Of a stretch of 64,000 bases of DNA, positions 41,210 through 49,801 are shown piece by piece. The stretch is from positions 3,348,001 through 3,412,000 of the forward strand of contig NZ_CP082904.1 in NCBI RefSeq assembly GCF_023517775.1, in the 5' to 3' direction. The position numbers were made by a program, and so were the translations under genes. The notes beneath the pieces were generated by a model. It had not been told where the DNA came from. It saw only the letters and a program-made list of their open reading frames with translations, and did no database searches. Within the stretch, counting starts at the first letter, position 1, and each line of letters opens with the position of its first letter. The DNA comes from Mixta hanseatica (GTDB lineage Bacteria > Pseudomonadota > Gammaproteobacteria > Enterobacterales > Enterobacteriaceae).

Positions 41210-41249
41210 TTAATAAAACAACCGGGCCCCATCGAGGAACGGGGCCCGG
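41210..41249 (-). terminator. Terminator-like hairpin in the rpsP leader
   Basis: Minus strand: CCGGGCCCC (41249-41241) pairs with GGGGCCCGG (41230-41222), 9 bp, followed by TTGTTTTATT. It stands between ffh and rpsP, so it either ends ffh transcription or acts as an attenuator for the rpsP operon if the promoter is upstream of it. Confidence 0.7.
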
Positions 41250-41340
41250 GTGTCGTATAAAAAGCCCGAAAATTTTACTCATTTTGGCGCAAAAAGCAAT
41301 CTAAACTAAGCAAGCCTTCGGTACTTTACAATGAAACGTC

Positions 41341-42702
41341 TTAACGCCCCGGAAAGCCCGGCGGCATCATGCCTTTCATTCCGCGCAGCATTTTCGCCAT
41401 GCCGCCCTTTTTCATCTTTTTCATCATGCGCTGCATATCGTCAAACTGCTTCAGCATACGGTTGACATCCTGCACCTGCATGCCTGAGCCAGCGGCGATG
41501 CGACGCTTGCGTGAGCCTTTGATAATCTCAGGTTTTTCACGCTCTTTGCGCGTCATGGAATTGATCATCGCCTCCATCCGCACCAGCACTTTGTCATCCA
41601 TCTGCGACTTCACGTTATCGGGCAGTTGCCCCATTCCGGGAAGTTTTCCCATCAGGCTGGCCATGCCGCCCATGTTGCGCATCTGTTTCAGCTGTTCCAG
41701 AAAGTCGTTCAGGTCGAAGCCGTCGCCTTTCTTCAGCTTATTCGCCAGCTTCTCAGCCTGGGCGCGATCGACCTTGCTTTCGATATCTTCGATCAGCGAC
41801 AGCACATCGCCCATGCCCAGAATCCGCGAGGCCAGGCGATCGGGATAAAACGGCTCCAGCGCTTCGGTCTTTTCGCCGACGCCCATAAACTTAATTGGTT
41901 TGCCGGTGATATGACGAATCGAGAGCGCGGCGCCGCCGCGGGCATCGCCATCAACCTTGGTTAGAATAACGCCGGTTAGCGGCAGCGCTTCATTGAACGC
42001 CTTCGCCGTATTGGCGGCATCCTGACCGGTCATGGCATCGACCACAAACAGCGTTTCCACCGGATTAATCGCGGCGTGCACCTGTTTGATCTCATCCATC
42101 ATCGCTTCATCGACGTGCAGACGACCGGCGGTATCCACCAGCAGCACGTCGTAGAATTTAAGCTTTGCTTCTTTTAGCGCGTTGTTAACGATATCAACCG
42201 GCTTCTGGTTGAGATCGGATGGGCAGAAATCGACGCCCACCTGCTGCGCCAGCGTTTCCAGCTGTTTGATCGCCGCCGGACGATAGACGTCGGCAGAAAC
42301 CACCAGCACTTTTTTCTTGTGCTTTTCACGCAGGAACTTACCGAGCTTACCGACGCTGGTGGTTTTACCCGCGCCCTGCAGACCCGCCATCAGCACCACA
42401 GCCGGCGGCTGCGCGGCCAGGTTAAGCGCATGGTTTTCCGACCCCATCGCTTCAACCAGCTCATTACGCACGATCTTGATAAATTCCTGACCTGGCGTCA
42501 GGCTTTTATTTACTTCGTGCCCAACCGCGCGCTCTTTTACGCGGTTAATAAATTCACGCACTACCGGCAGCGCGACATCCGCCTCCAGCAGAGCCATGCG
42601 CACTTCACGCAGGGTTTCTTTGACGTTCTCTTCGGTCAGCCTTCCGCGGCCGCTGATATTGCGCAGGGTTTGCGACAATCGATCGGTTAAATTATCAAAC
42701 AT
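41341..42702 (-). CDS. ffh: Signal recognition particle protein Ffh
   Basis: Ffh, with 4.5S RNA, targets nascent inner-membrane proteins to FtsY and the translocon. The 453-residue product (same as E. coli) has the N domain (1-85), the GTPase G domain with GLQGAGKTT, DTAGRLHVDE and TKVDGDARGG, and the methionine-rich M domain (about 300-453) ending MKGMMPPGFPGR, which binds signal peptides and RNA (KGSRKRRIAAGSGMQVQDVN). The ATG at 42702 gives the known MFDNLTDRLSQ; the longer open frame overlaps the divergent ypjD promoter region. Confidence 0.98.
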   Translation of the reverse strand: MFDNLTDRLSQTLRNISGRGRLTEENVKETLREVRMALLEADVALPVVREFINRVKERAVGHEVNKSLTPGQEFIKIVRNELVEAMGSENHALNLAAQPPAVVLMAGLQGAGKTTSVGKLGKFLREKHKKKVLVVSADVYRPAAIKQLETLAQQVGVDFCPSDLNQKPVDIVNNALKEAKLKFYDVLLVDTAGRLHVDEAMMDEIKQVHAAINPVETLFVVDAMTGQDAANTAKAFNEALPLTGVILTKVDGDARGGAALSIRHITGKPIKFMGVGEKTEALEPFYPDRLASRILGMGDVLSLIEDIESKVDRAQAEKLANKLKKGDGFDLNDFLEQLKQMRNMGGMASLMGKLPGMGQLPDNVKSQMDDKVLVRMEAMINSMTRKEREKPEIIKGSRKRRIAAGSGMQVQDVNRMLKQFDDMQRMMKKMKKGGMAKMLRGMKGMMPPGFPGR

Positions 42703-42866
42703 TGTCTCTCGCTCAAGATAAAACAGAGCCGCCTGGGCGACACAATGTGGCGGATTATAACACGAAGCATTGGCGATCTCTGCAATCGACAATGAGAACG
42801 TTTGGAGCAAACTCTGGCTGGCGCTATACTGCGTTTTTCTTCATCTTTCCGATATTTGACCATTCT

Positions 42867-43655
42867 ATGTCTGCTTTTGCGATTCTGGCGCTCTTTGCCT
42901 ACTCATTTAGCCTTGCTCTGATCATTCCCAGCCTGCTGCGGAATAACGGTGCCTGGCGACGCATGGCCGTGCTGTCGGCAACGCTGGCGCTGGCGGCGCA
43001 TGCGGTGGCCCTTCAGCAGCGCATCTTCGTCAACGGGGCGCAGAACCTTAGCCTGCTGAACATTGGTTCACTGGTCAGCTTGCTGATCTGCATTATTATG
43101 ACCATTGTCGCCTCGCGTAACCGTGGCTGGCTGCTGCTGCCGATTGTTTATAGCTTCGCGCTGATCAATCTCGCCTTCGCCACCTTTGTGCCCAATGCGT
43201 TTATTACCCATCTGGAAACCACGCCCGGCATGATGATCCATATCGGGCTGGCGTTGTTCGCCTACGCCACGCTGATTATTGCCGCGCTGTATGCGCTACA
43301 GCTGGCATGGATCGATTATCAGCTGAAAAATAAGCGGCTGGCCTTTAGCAACGATGTGCCGCCGCTGATGACGATTGAGCGCAAAATGTTTCATATTACC
43401 CAGGTTGGCGTGGTGCTGCTGACGCTGGTGCTCTGTACCGGCCTGTTTTATATGAAGAATCTCTTCTCTCCGGAGAACGTGGATAAAGCCGTGCTGTCGA
43501 TTTTGGCCTGGTTTGTTTATATCGTTTTGCTCTGGGGACACTATCATGAAGGCTGGCGCGGCCGTCGCGTCGTCTGGTTTAACTGCGGCGGCGCGCTGTT
43601 GTTAACCATGTCTTACTTCGGCAGTCGCGTACTTCAGCACCTGCTTACACACTGA
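42867..43655 (+). CDS. ypjD: CcsA-like inner-membrane protein YpjD
   Basis: A 262-residue inner-membrane protein with about eight hydrophobic segments, related to the cytochrome c assembly (CcsA/CcmC/CcmF) family. The WGHYHEGWRGRRVVWF block near the C-terminus resembles the tryptophan-rich, histidine-containing haem-handling segment of that family. Its role is not established to my knowledge. The ATG at 42867 gives a start similar to E. coli YpjD (263 residues). It diverges from ffh and is followed after 19 bases by corB. Confidence 0.92.
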   Translation: MSAFAILALFAYSFSLALIIPSLLRNNGAWRRMAVLSATLALAAHAVALQQRIFVNGAQNLSLLNIGSLVSLLICIIMTIVASRNRGWLLLPIVYSFALINLAFATFVPNAFITHLETTPGMMIHIGLALFAYATLIIAALYALQLAWIDYQLKNKRLAFSNDVPPLMTIERKMFHITQVGVVLLTLVLCTGLFYMKNLFSPENVDKAVLSILAWFVYIVLLWGHYHEGWRGRRVVWFNCGGALLLTMSYFGSRVLQHLLTH

Positions 43656-43674
43656 TATATACAAGGATTTCGCG

Positions 43675-44961
43675 TTGGAACACGTTTCAACCACCACACT
43701 GATTATTACGCTGGTTGTGATGATTCTGGTCTCGGCTTACTTTTCCGGTTCCGAGACCGGCATGATGACCCTTAACCGCTACCGGCTGCGCCATAAAGCG
43801 AAAAACGGCAACCGCAGCGCACGCCGCGTGGAGAAATTGCTGCGTCGGCCAGACCGTTTAATTAGCCTGGTGCTGATCGGCAACAACCTGGTCAACATTC
43901 TCGCCTCGGCGCTGGCGACCATCGTCGGGATGCGCCTGTACGGCAACGCCGGCGTCGCCATCGCCACCGGCGTGCTGACGTTTGCGGTCTTGATTTTCGC
44001 CGAAGTACTGCCGAAAACCATCGCTGCCCTCTATCCGGAAAAAGTGGCCTATCCCAGCAGCCTGCTCCTGGGGCCGCTGCAGGTGGTAATGATGCCGCTG
44101 GTCTGGCTGCTAAACACCATTACCCGCCTGCTGATGCGGATGGTCGGCATCAAATCTGACGGCTCCATCAGCTCTGCGTTGAATAAAGATGAGCTGCGCA
44201 CCATCGTTTATGAGTCCCGCTCGCTGATGTCGCGCCGCCATCAGGAGATGCTGCTGTCGGTGCTGGATCTGGAAAAGGTGAACGTGGATGACATTATGGT
44301 GCCGCGCAATGAGATCGTCGGCATCAACATCAACGATGACTGGAAATCGATCGAGCGTCAGGTTTCACACTCGCCACACGGCCGTATCGTCTTATTCCGC
44401 GACTCGCTGGACGACGCCGTAGCGATGCTGCGCGTGCGTGAAGCGTGGCGCATGATGACCGAGAAAAAAGAGTTCACCAAAGAGAACCTGCTGCGCGCTG
44501 CCGATGAAATTTACTATGTGCCGGAAGGCACGCCGCTTAATGTGCAGCTGGTTAAATTTCAGCGCAATAAGAAGAAAGTTGGGTTGGTGGTGGATGAGTA
44601 TGGCGATATTAAAGGGCTGGTCACCATTGAAGATATTCTGGAAGAGATCGTCGGCGACTTCACCACCTCTATGTCCCCTTCGCTGGCCGAGGAAGTGATG
44701 CCGCAGAGCGATGGCTCGGTGCTGATTGAAGGCACGGCTAACGTACGGGAGATCAACAAAGCGTTTAACTGGCATCTGCCGCAGGAAGAAGCGCGTACCG
44801 TCAACGGCATGCTGCTGGAAGAGCTGGAAGAGATCCCGCAGGCAGGCACGCGCATCCAGATAGAGAACTACGCTATCGATATTCTGGATGTGCAGGACAA
44901 TATGGTGAAGCAGATCAGGGTCACGCCGCAACAGCCGCTGAAATCCAGTATCGGCTCTTAA
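43675..44961 (+). CDS. corB: CNNM/CorB-type magnesium transport protein (YfjD)
   Basis: A 428-residue protein of the CNNM/CorB family, linked to Mg2+/Co2+ efflux. It has an N-terminal DUF21 membrane domain (about residues 1-180, with SAYFSGSETGMMTLNRYRL), a CBS-pair region (VDDIMVPRNEIVGI and KKKVGLVVDEYGDIKGLVT, about 200-335) and a C-terminal CorC/HlyC domain (about 350-425). The likely start is the TTG at 43675, with AAGGAT about seven bases upstream; no ATG gives a complete first helix. It is probably co-transcribed with ypjD. Confidence 0.94.
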   Translation: MEHVSTTTLIITLVVMILVSAYFSGSETGMMTLNRYRLRHKAKNGNRSARRVEKLLRRPDRLISLVLIGNNLVNILASALATIVGMRLYGNAGVAIATGVLTFAVLIFAEVLPKTIAALYPEKVAYPSSLLLGPLQVVMMPLVWLLNTITRLLMRMVGIKSDGSISSALNKDELRTIVYESRSLMSRRHQEMLLSVLDLEKVNVDDIMVPRNEIVGININDDWKSIERQVSHSPHGRIVLFRDSLDDAVAMLRVREAWRMMTEKKEFTKENLLRAADEIYYVPEGTPLNVQLVKFQRNKKKVGLVVDEYGDIKGLVTIEDILEEIVGDFTTSMSPSLAEEVMPQSDGSVLIEGTANVREINKAFNWHLPQEEARTVNGMLLEELEEIPQAGTRIQIENYAIDILDVQDNMVKQIRVTPQQPLKSSIGS

Positions 44962-44973
44962 CCTGCCAGGCAT

Positions 44974-45001
44974 AAAAAAGGCCGCATACGCGGCCTTTTT
45001 T
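44974..45001. terminator. Bidirectional terminator between corB and luxS
   Basis: AAAAAA-GGCCGC-ATAC-GCGGCC-TTTTTT: symmetric A and T tracts serve both convergent genes. Confidence 0.93.
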
Positions 45002-45012
45002 GTGCTTCACGC

Positions 45013-45531
45013 TTAGTGAATTTCCAGCTCTTTCAGCTTATCTTTCGGCAGCGCCAGCTCATCGTTATGGTTAACGCGTACGTCATGCTCAATGATATGA
45101 CGTGCGATATCTTTCGCCTCATCCAGCGAGTGCATCTGGTAAGTGCCGCACTGATATTCATTCAGTTCCGGGATCTGATTCTGATCGTTGACCTTCAGCA
45201 CATCATTCATCGCCGCTTTCCAGGAGTCGGCCACGCGCTGCTCGGAAGGCGTACCGATCAGGCTCATGTAAAAGCCGGTGCGGCATCCCATCGGAGAGAT
45301 ATCAATAATTTCTACGCCGTCACCGTTCAGATGGTTACGCATAAAGCCTGCGAACAGGTGCTCAAGCGTGTGGATACCGCGTTCCGGCATCACTTCTTTA
45401 TTTGGCACGCAGAAGCGCAGGTCAAATACCGTGATGGTATCGCCATGAGGGGTGTTCATGGTTTTGGCTACGCGTACTGCCGGTGCGGCCATACGCGTAT
45501 GATCAACGGTAAAACTGTCCAGTAATGGCAT
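45013..45531 (-). CDS. luxS: S-ribosylhomocysteine lyase LuxS
   Basis: LuxS cleaves S-ribosylhomocysteine to homocysteine and DPD, the precursor of autoinducer 2. The 172-residue product (E. coli 171) has the metal ligands in [15 protein letters not shown] (HxxEH) and the third ligand cysteine in CGTYQMHSL; the catalytic cysteine lies in GCRTGFYMS. The ATG at 45531 gives [14 protein letters not shown]. The upstream region carries the divergent micA gene, as in other enterobacteria. Confidence 0.98.
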   Translation of the reverse strand: MPLLDSFTVDHTRMAAPAVRVAKTMNTPHGDTITVFDLRFCVPNKEVMPERGIHTLEHLFAGFMRNHLNGDGVEIIDISPMGCRTGFYMSLIGTPSEQRVADSWKAAMNDVLKVNDQNQIPELNEYQCGTYQMHSLDEAKDIARHIIEHDVRVNHNDELALPKDKLKELEIH

Positions 45532-45567
45532 ATCGTTACCTCAGCTAAAAAATTTTTTGTGAACGAT

Positions 45568-45595
45568 GAAACTTTTCTGTTCGCCGTGCGTCTGA
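45568..45595 (+). promoter_or_regulatory. Sigma-E promoter of micA
   Basis: GAAACTT (45568-45574), 16 bases, TCTGA (45591-45595), then six bases to the RNA start. This fits the envelope-stress sigma factor consensus GGAACTT-N16-TCTRA. Confidence 0.8.
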
Positions 45596-45601
45596 ATAAG
45601 T

Positions 45602-45680
45602 GAAAGACGCGCATTTGTTATCATCATCCCTGACAACAGAGATGTTCATTTGGCCACAGTGATGTGGCCATTTTCTTTTT
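45602..45680 (+). ncRNA. micA: Small regulatory RNA MicA (SraD)
   Basis: The 5' part GAAAGACGCGCATTTGTTAT is the same as I recall for E. coli MicA; this segment base-pairs with ompA and other outer-membrane protein mRNAs with help of Hfq. A short hairpin region (CTGACAACAG) follows, which differs from E. coli. The terminator is TGGCCACA-GTGA-TGTGGCCA followed by T-rich sequence. Location between luxS and gshA is the conserved one. The 3' end just touches the gshA stop, so exact termination is approximate. Confidence 0.93.
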
Positions 45681-47242
45681 TATCCTTTCTTGCTCGCCAA
45701 AAACTCAGCAAAGCTCAGGTTATCCGCCGCTTCCAGTTCCAGCTGCGCATCACGCGAACGGCGCGCTTCCTGGGTGAAATCTTGCTCGGACAACACCTGT
45801 AGCGGCTCTTCCGTCAGTAGCTGTCGATACTGTTCGGCCAACGCCAATCCGGTTCCGCTGATGCCGTTATCTAACATCGTTTGCAGAATACGGGCAGAAT
45901 AGGTTAACTCAGGATCGTCAAAAGAGGCGACCAGTCGATCGCACACCTGCTGGTAATCCGGCGTACCGGACTGACTATCAAGCACTTCCGCTACGCGTTT
46001 CAGATCGGCAAACAGCGCTTTGCCTACCATCGTTAACGGCTGGCGCGTATCGTCACAGCCAATGCCGATGGTCTGGCCCGGCTTACGGCCCTCAAGGATA
46101 ACGCGATTCCAGTTCTGCCGTGCGCACTGCAGCTCGGCGCTGCTCATTTCCGGGGCGTCCGCCAGCGTACACCAGATCAGGAACAGATCGAGGAAACGCA
46201 CCTGGGTTTCATCAACGCCAACTGGCGAGAACGGGTTAATATCCAGCGAACGCACTTCAATATATTCAATGCCGCCGCGCGCCAACGCATCGGACGGCGC
46301 TTCGCCGGAACGCGTCACACGTTTCGGCCGAATCGGCGCATAGAGTTCATTCTCTATCTGCAACACATTGGTATTCAACTGCAGCCAGCGCCCGTCCTGA
46401 TCTTTGACGCCCATACGGGCATATTCTTCAGACGGGGTTTTGATCGCCTTCTTCAACGCCTCGACATAGCCTGCCAGCGTGTTAAAGGTAATGCCCAGGC
46501 TGCTCTGCGATTTGTTGGTGTAGCCCAGGTCGCTTAAGCGCAGCGACGTCGCGTACGGCAGCCAGAGCATGCCGCGCTCGTTCCGCTCAAAAGGCAGGCT
46601 GCTCTCTTTCCCCTGCAAGAAAGTCGAACAAACCGCCGGCGACGCGCCAAACAGATAGGGAATGACCCAGCCGAAGCGATAATAGTTGCGAATTAAGCGC
46701 AGGTAGCCGGCAGAGATAGCCTCTTTGCCGCTTTCCATATCTTTTACGCCGGCCCAGGCCTGCCAGAAAGAGAGCGGCAGCGAGAAGTTATAGTGCACGC
46801 CGGAGATGGTCTGCATCAGCGCGCCATAGCGGTTTTTTAAACCTTCGCGATAGAGGGTTTTCATCCGCCCAATATTCGAACTGCCATACTGCGCCAGCTG
46901 AATATCATCGCTGTTTTCAATCACGCAGGGCATGCTGAAGGGCCACATCCGCTCTTCGCCTAACTCGCGGGCGACGTGACGATGGATATCGCGTAAAAAC
47001 GCCAGCAGGTGATCGATATCGCGATCGACAGGCGTAATAAATTCCAGCAGCGACTCGGCGAAATCGGTCGTAATCCATTTATGAGTCAACGCTGCGCCAA
47101 GATCCGCCGGATGGCCGGTTGTTGCGATTTTACCGTTTGACCTGACACGCAGCGTTTCACGCTCAATGCCGCGACCAATACCTTTCAGGGCGTCAGGGTG
47201 TGCTTCCAGCCAGGAAAGCGCCTGTGATACGTCCGGGATCAA
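45680..47242 (-). CDS. gshA: Glutamate-cysteine ligase GshA
   Basis: GshA joins glutamate and cysteine in the first, feedback-regulated step of glutathione synthesis. The 520-residue product (E. coli 518) has the family blocks [39 protein letters not shown] and [17 protein letters not shown] chose the TTG at 47242 (LIPDVSQ), which is the start type known in E. coli, because GGGAGG precedes it by five bases. An in-frame ATG at 47284 would add 14 residues but lacks a ribosome-binding site. Confidence 0.96.
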   Translation of the reverse strand: MIPDVSQALSWLEAHPDALKGIGRGIERETLRVRSNGKIATTGHPADLGAALTHKWITTDFAESLLEFITPVDRDIDHLLAFLRDIHRHVARELGEERMWPFSMPCVIENSDDIQLAQYGSSNIGRMKTLYREGLKNRYGALMQTISGVHYNFSLPLSFWQAWAGVKDMESGKEAISAGYLRLIRNYYRFGWVIPYLFGASPAVCSTFLQGKESSLPFERNERGMLWLPYATSLRLSDLGYTNKSQSSLGITFNTLAGYVEALKKAIKTPSEEYARMGVKDQDGRWLQLNTNVLQIENELYAPIRPKRVTRSGEAPSDALARGGIEYIEVRSLDINPFSPVGVDETQVRFLDLFLIWCTLADAPEMSSAELQCARQNWNRVILEGRKPGQTIGIGCDDTRQPLTMVGKALFADLKRVAEVLDSQSGTPDYQQVCDRLVASFDDPELTYSARILQTMLDNGISGTGLALAEQYRQLLTEEPLQVLSEQDFTQEARRSRDAQLELEAADNLSFAEFLASKKG

Positions 47243-47315
47243 AGTGACCTCCCGCTCAGAGAATAATTTATTTTTGTTTAGCATAATGTTAACCGTAGCC
47301 CCGATTCTGAATGAA

Positions 47316-47741
47316 TCAATGCCACCACGCCATGCCCTGTAAAGTTGCGGTCGCGACCACTACGTAACGCAGAGTCTTTCCGATAGCCAAAAACAGCACT
47401 ACCGGCAGCCATGAGAAACGCAACCATCCAGCCAGGACGCACAGCAGATCGCCAATCAGCGGTAACCAGCTGAATAACAGCGCTGCAGGACCAAACCGAC
47501 GCAACCACGCCATTGCTGTGTTATGCCATCTCCCCTGCTTTGGCGGCAGTAAGCGGCCAATAACCACATTTGTTAATCCGCCGAGCGTGTTCCCCACGGC
47601 TGCGACAAAAATCAAACCTAATGCCGGCGTTTTCCCTGCCAGTAGTAACGTAACCAACAGCACTTCAGAGCTACCGGGAAGCAGCGTGGCGCTCAGAAAA
47701 CTGCTGGCAAATAGCGAACCGTAACTCAGAATGTCATTCAC
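47316..47741 (-). CDS. yqaA: DedA/SNARE-associated family membrane protein YqaA
   Basis: A 141-residue inner-membrane protein of the DedA-like (VTT domain) group, with three or four hydrophobic segments. The block [21 protein letters not shown] and the glycine-rich [14 protein letters not shown] are characteristic, and it ends GMAWWH as in E. coli. Its function is unknown. The start is a GTG at 47741 that overlaps the yqaB TGA by four bases (GTGA), indicating translational coupling in a yqaB-yqaA unit. Confidence 0.92.
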   Translation of the reverse strand: MNDILSYGSLFASSFLSATLLPGSSEVLLVTLLLAGKTPALGLIFVAAVGNTLGGLTNVVIGRLLPPKQGRWHNTAMAWLRRFGPAALLFSWLPLIGDLLCVLAGWLRFSWLPVVLFLAIGKTLRYVVVATATLQGMAWWH

Positions 47742-48304
47742 AATAAGCGCACGTCTACCGCAGCCATACCGGCGGCATGCGCTGCCTGTAGACCGAAGTC
47801 GGCATCCTCGAACACCACGCATTTTTCAGGCGTGACGCCCATCAGCGCGGCACAGCGCAAAAAGGTGTCGGGTTCGGGTTTGTGGCGCGTGACATCATCG
47901 GCGCCGACGATAACGTCAAAATAGTGACGCAGCTGCAGATGCTGTAATAATGCATCGGCCATGGCATGCTCACTGCCGGTACCGACCGCCATGAGTTTGC
48001 GTCCGTGATACGCTTTTACCACATCGATAAGTGGCAATGGGCGGACGCTGTCAAACAACATAGTCTTAACGGCCGCCGTTTTTTCAGCTGCCAGCTGGAA
48101 AGGATCAAGTTCGGCCTGATGGCTGGCAATAATAAACTCTGCCACACGCCACGTTGGCGAGCCGTTCAGCCCAATCATCGCCTGTTCATCAAACGATAAG
48201 CCGTACCGCGTCAGCACCCGATCCCAGGCCTGACGATGCGTCGTTTCGGTATCAAGGAGGGTACCATCCATATCGAAAATCAGACCATCATAGCGATCGT
48301 ACAT
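47738..48304 (-). CDS. yqaB: HAD-family sugar phosphatase YqaB (fructose-1-P/6-phosphogluconate phosphatase)
   Basis: A 188-residue haloacid dehalogenase-type phosphatase. Motif I is FDMDGTLLDTE (nucleophile and acid aspartates near residues 10-14), motif II the threonine in AVGTGSEHAM, motif III the lysine in RHKPEPDTFL, and motif IV VVFEDADFG. The E. coli homologue dephosphorylates fructose-1-phosphate and related sugars. It is followed by coupled yqaA. The 289 bases between its start and the first tRNA-Arg show no feature I can assign. Confidence 0.94.
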   Translation of the reverse strand: MYDRYDGLIFDMDGTLLDTETTHRQAWDRVLTRYGLSFDEQAMIGLNGSPTWRVAEFIIASHQAELDPFQLAAEKTAAVKTMLFDSVRPLPLIDVVKAYHGRKLMAVGTGSEHAMADALLQHLQLRHYFDVIVGADDVTRHKPEPDTFLRCAALMGVTPEKCVVFEDADFGLQAAHAAGMAAVDVRLL

Positions 48305-48593
48305 ATCCTCTCCCGGCAGTGAATAAATGCCCCATTACTTTAACGTAAAGTATGCAGGTTGTCGCCGGTAGCAGTGAACAGCAAATGCTTTGAATCTATT
48401 GATAAAATTAGGAATCAGAAAAAGGTCAGGGAGTTCAGGAACCTGGATGAGGCGATGCTAACGACAGGAAAAGAGAGAATGTGAAAATGGCAGGGGAAAA
48501 ATCAACAGTTAAAAGGATTGAATAAAGAAGCGAAGCAGGAGAATAAATCAGAATAAAATGCAAGAACGTTAATCAAAACGGGAAAAGAAAAGA

Positions 48594-48670
48594 TGGTGCA
48601 TCCGGGAGGATTCGAACCTCCGACCGCTCGGTTCGTAGCCGAGTACTCTATCCAGCTGAGCTACGGATGC
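48594..48670 (-). tRNA. tRNA-Arg (anticodon ACG), copy 1
   Basis: 77 nucleotides with encoded CCA on the minus strand, GCATCCGTAGCTCAGCTGG onward. The anticodon loop contains ACG (read as ICG after deamination). It is the most promoter-distal copy, equivalent to the argQ/Z/Y/V cluster of E. coli. Confidence 0.97.
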
Positions 48671-48749
48671 ATCGGAAAAGCAGAGGGAACTGCAACTAAC
48701 CTGAGGAAATACCTGAGAAGAAGTTAAACGCTAACGCCTTCAGAGAAGA

Positions 48750-48826
48750 TGGTGCATCCGGGAGGATTCGAACCTCCGACCGCTCGGTTCGTAGCCGAGT
48801 ACTCTATCCAGCTGAGCTACGGATGC
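48750..48826 (-). tRNA. tRNA-Arg (anticodon ACG), copy 2
   Basis: Identical by eye to copy 1 over all 77 positions; the flanking spacers differ. Confidence 0.97.
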
Positions 48827-48910
48827 ATAACAAATTCTTGTATAACACAGGGTGCTGACAACTCACCGTGACACAGGCTGCTAACACTGTATCGATTTAC
48901 TTCTTAGAGA

Positions 48911-48987
48911 TGGTGCATCCGGGAGGATTCGAACCTCCGACCGCTCGGTTCGTAGCCGAGTACTCTATCCAGCTGAGCTACGGATGC
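48911..48987 (-). tRNA. tRNA-Arg (anticodon ACG), copy 3
   Basis: Identical by eye to copies 1 and 2. It is only nine bases downstream of the tRNA-Ser gene, so all four tRNAs are processed from one transcript. Confidence 0.97.
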
Positions 48988-48996
48988 ATCATTAAA

Positions 48997-49089
48997 TGGC
49001 GGTGAGAGAGGGATTCGAACCCTCGATGCAGCTTTTGACCGCATACTCCCTTAGCAGGGGAGCGCCTTCAGCCTCTCGGCCATCTCACC
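48997..49089 (-). tRNA. serV: tRNA-Ser (anticodon GCU)
   Basis: 93 nucleotides on the minus strand, GGTGAGATGGCCGAGAGGC to the encoded CCA, with the long variable arm of class II tRNAs and anticodon GCT in CTGCTAA. It is first in the serV-arg cluster downstream of csrA. Confidence 0.97.
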
Positions 49090-49153
49090 TTACGCGTTCT
49101 TGCGAACTGTGCTGCTGAACTTTGTTTCCGCTCATCGGCACTGCGTGGCGCAC

Positions 49154-49181
49154 ATATTACTTTCCCGGACTTATAAGTCAA
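49154..49181 (-). promoter_or_regulatory. Promoter of the tRNA-Ser/tRNA-Arg operon
   Basis: Minus strand: -35 TTGACT (49181-49176), 16-base spacer, -10 TAATAT (49159-49154), then a GC-rich discriminator (GTGCGCC). The pattern is the same as rrn P2 and fits a stringently controlled stable-RNA promoter, about 65 bases upstream of the tRNA-Ser. Confidence 0.8.
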
Positions 49182-49322
49182 ACAATTTTTCCCAACAAAT
49201 GTTTGATTGCACAAAAGCCACTCAATCCGCGTATTTTGCCGGCAAAAAGGGTGAATTATCAACAGCGAGCCAGGAGGGAGTTCACAATCAGGGGAAAACA
49301 GCAGAGAAAAAAGAGTGGGATA

Positions 49323-49358
49323 AAAACATTGCGCCTCGCTGTAATGAGAGCGAGGCGC
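49323..49358 (-). terminator. Terminator of csrA
   Basis: GCGCCTCGCT/AGCGAGGCGC, 10 bp (49358-49349 with 49340-49331), followed on the minus strand by AATGTTTTT. Confidence 0.85.
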
Positions 49359-49375
49359 GGGATTCGGTATAGCTT

Positions 49376-49555
49376 TTATTGCGGTTGGCTCTTTTCAGCC
49401 TGGATGCGCTGATATATTTCTTCACGGTGTACTGATACTTCTTTTGGCGCATTCACGCCAATACGAACCTGGTTACCTTTAACTCCCAGTACCGTTACCG
49501 TCACCTCATCGCCAATCATGAGGGTTTCACCAACTCGACGAGTTAGAATAAGCAT
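49376..49555 (-). CDS. csrA: Carbon storage regulator CsrA
   Basis: CsrA is a dimeric RNA-binding protein that controls glycogen, motility, biofilm and virulence mRNAs by binding GGA motifs. The 59-residue product begins [18 protein letters not shown], contains the RNA-contact residues at L4/R6 and R44 ([10 protein letters not shown]) and ends AEKSQPQ, two residues shorter than E. coli. The ribosome-binding site CAAGGAGC is itself a CsrA-type site, and another GATGGAT lies further upstream in the leader, consistent with autoregulation. Confidence 0.97.
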
Positions 49556-49745
49556 TCTTTGCTCCTTGAAAGATTAAAAGAGTCGGGCCTGTCGGGTTCC
49601 CGGCATTATCCATCATATAGCGCTAAACGTAGATGATGACAAATACATCAAAGCATCTTGTCACGCTAATACATTCTGCTGATAGTTAGTTTAGCCGAAA
49701 TCATTACCCTCAACCTGACTTTGTTATTACAGAGTGCGGATTGCA

Positions 49746-49782
49746 TTAAAAAGCGCCAGCGGAGGGCATCCACGGCGCTTTC
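49746..49782 (-). terminator. Terminator of alaS
   Basis: On the minus strand AAGCGCC...GGCGCTT (49780-49774 with 49757-49751), with an inner GC-rich loop, and T residues to 49748; 20 bases after alaS. Confidence 0.8.
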
Positions 49783-49801
49783 CACACTGCTTTGTTATCT
49801 C

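Noticed and set aside
42702..42866. Extended 5' end for ypjD overlapping the ffh start
   Set aside because: The extension has no family similarity; ATG 42867 gives the expected length of 262 residues.
48594..48987. Three near-identical 77-base direct repeats, superficially CRISPR-like
   Set aside because: They are complete tRNA-Arg genes with cloverleaf and encoded CCA.
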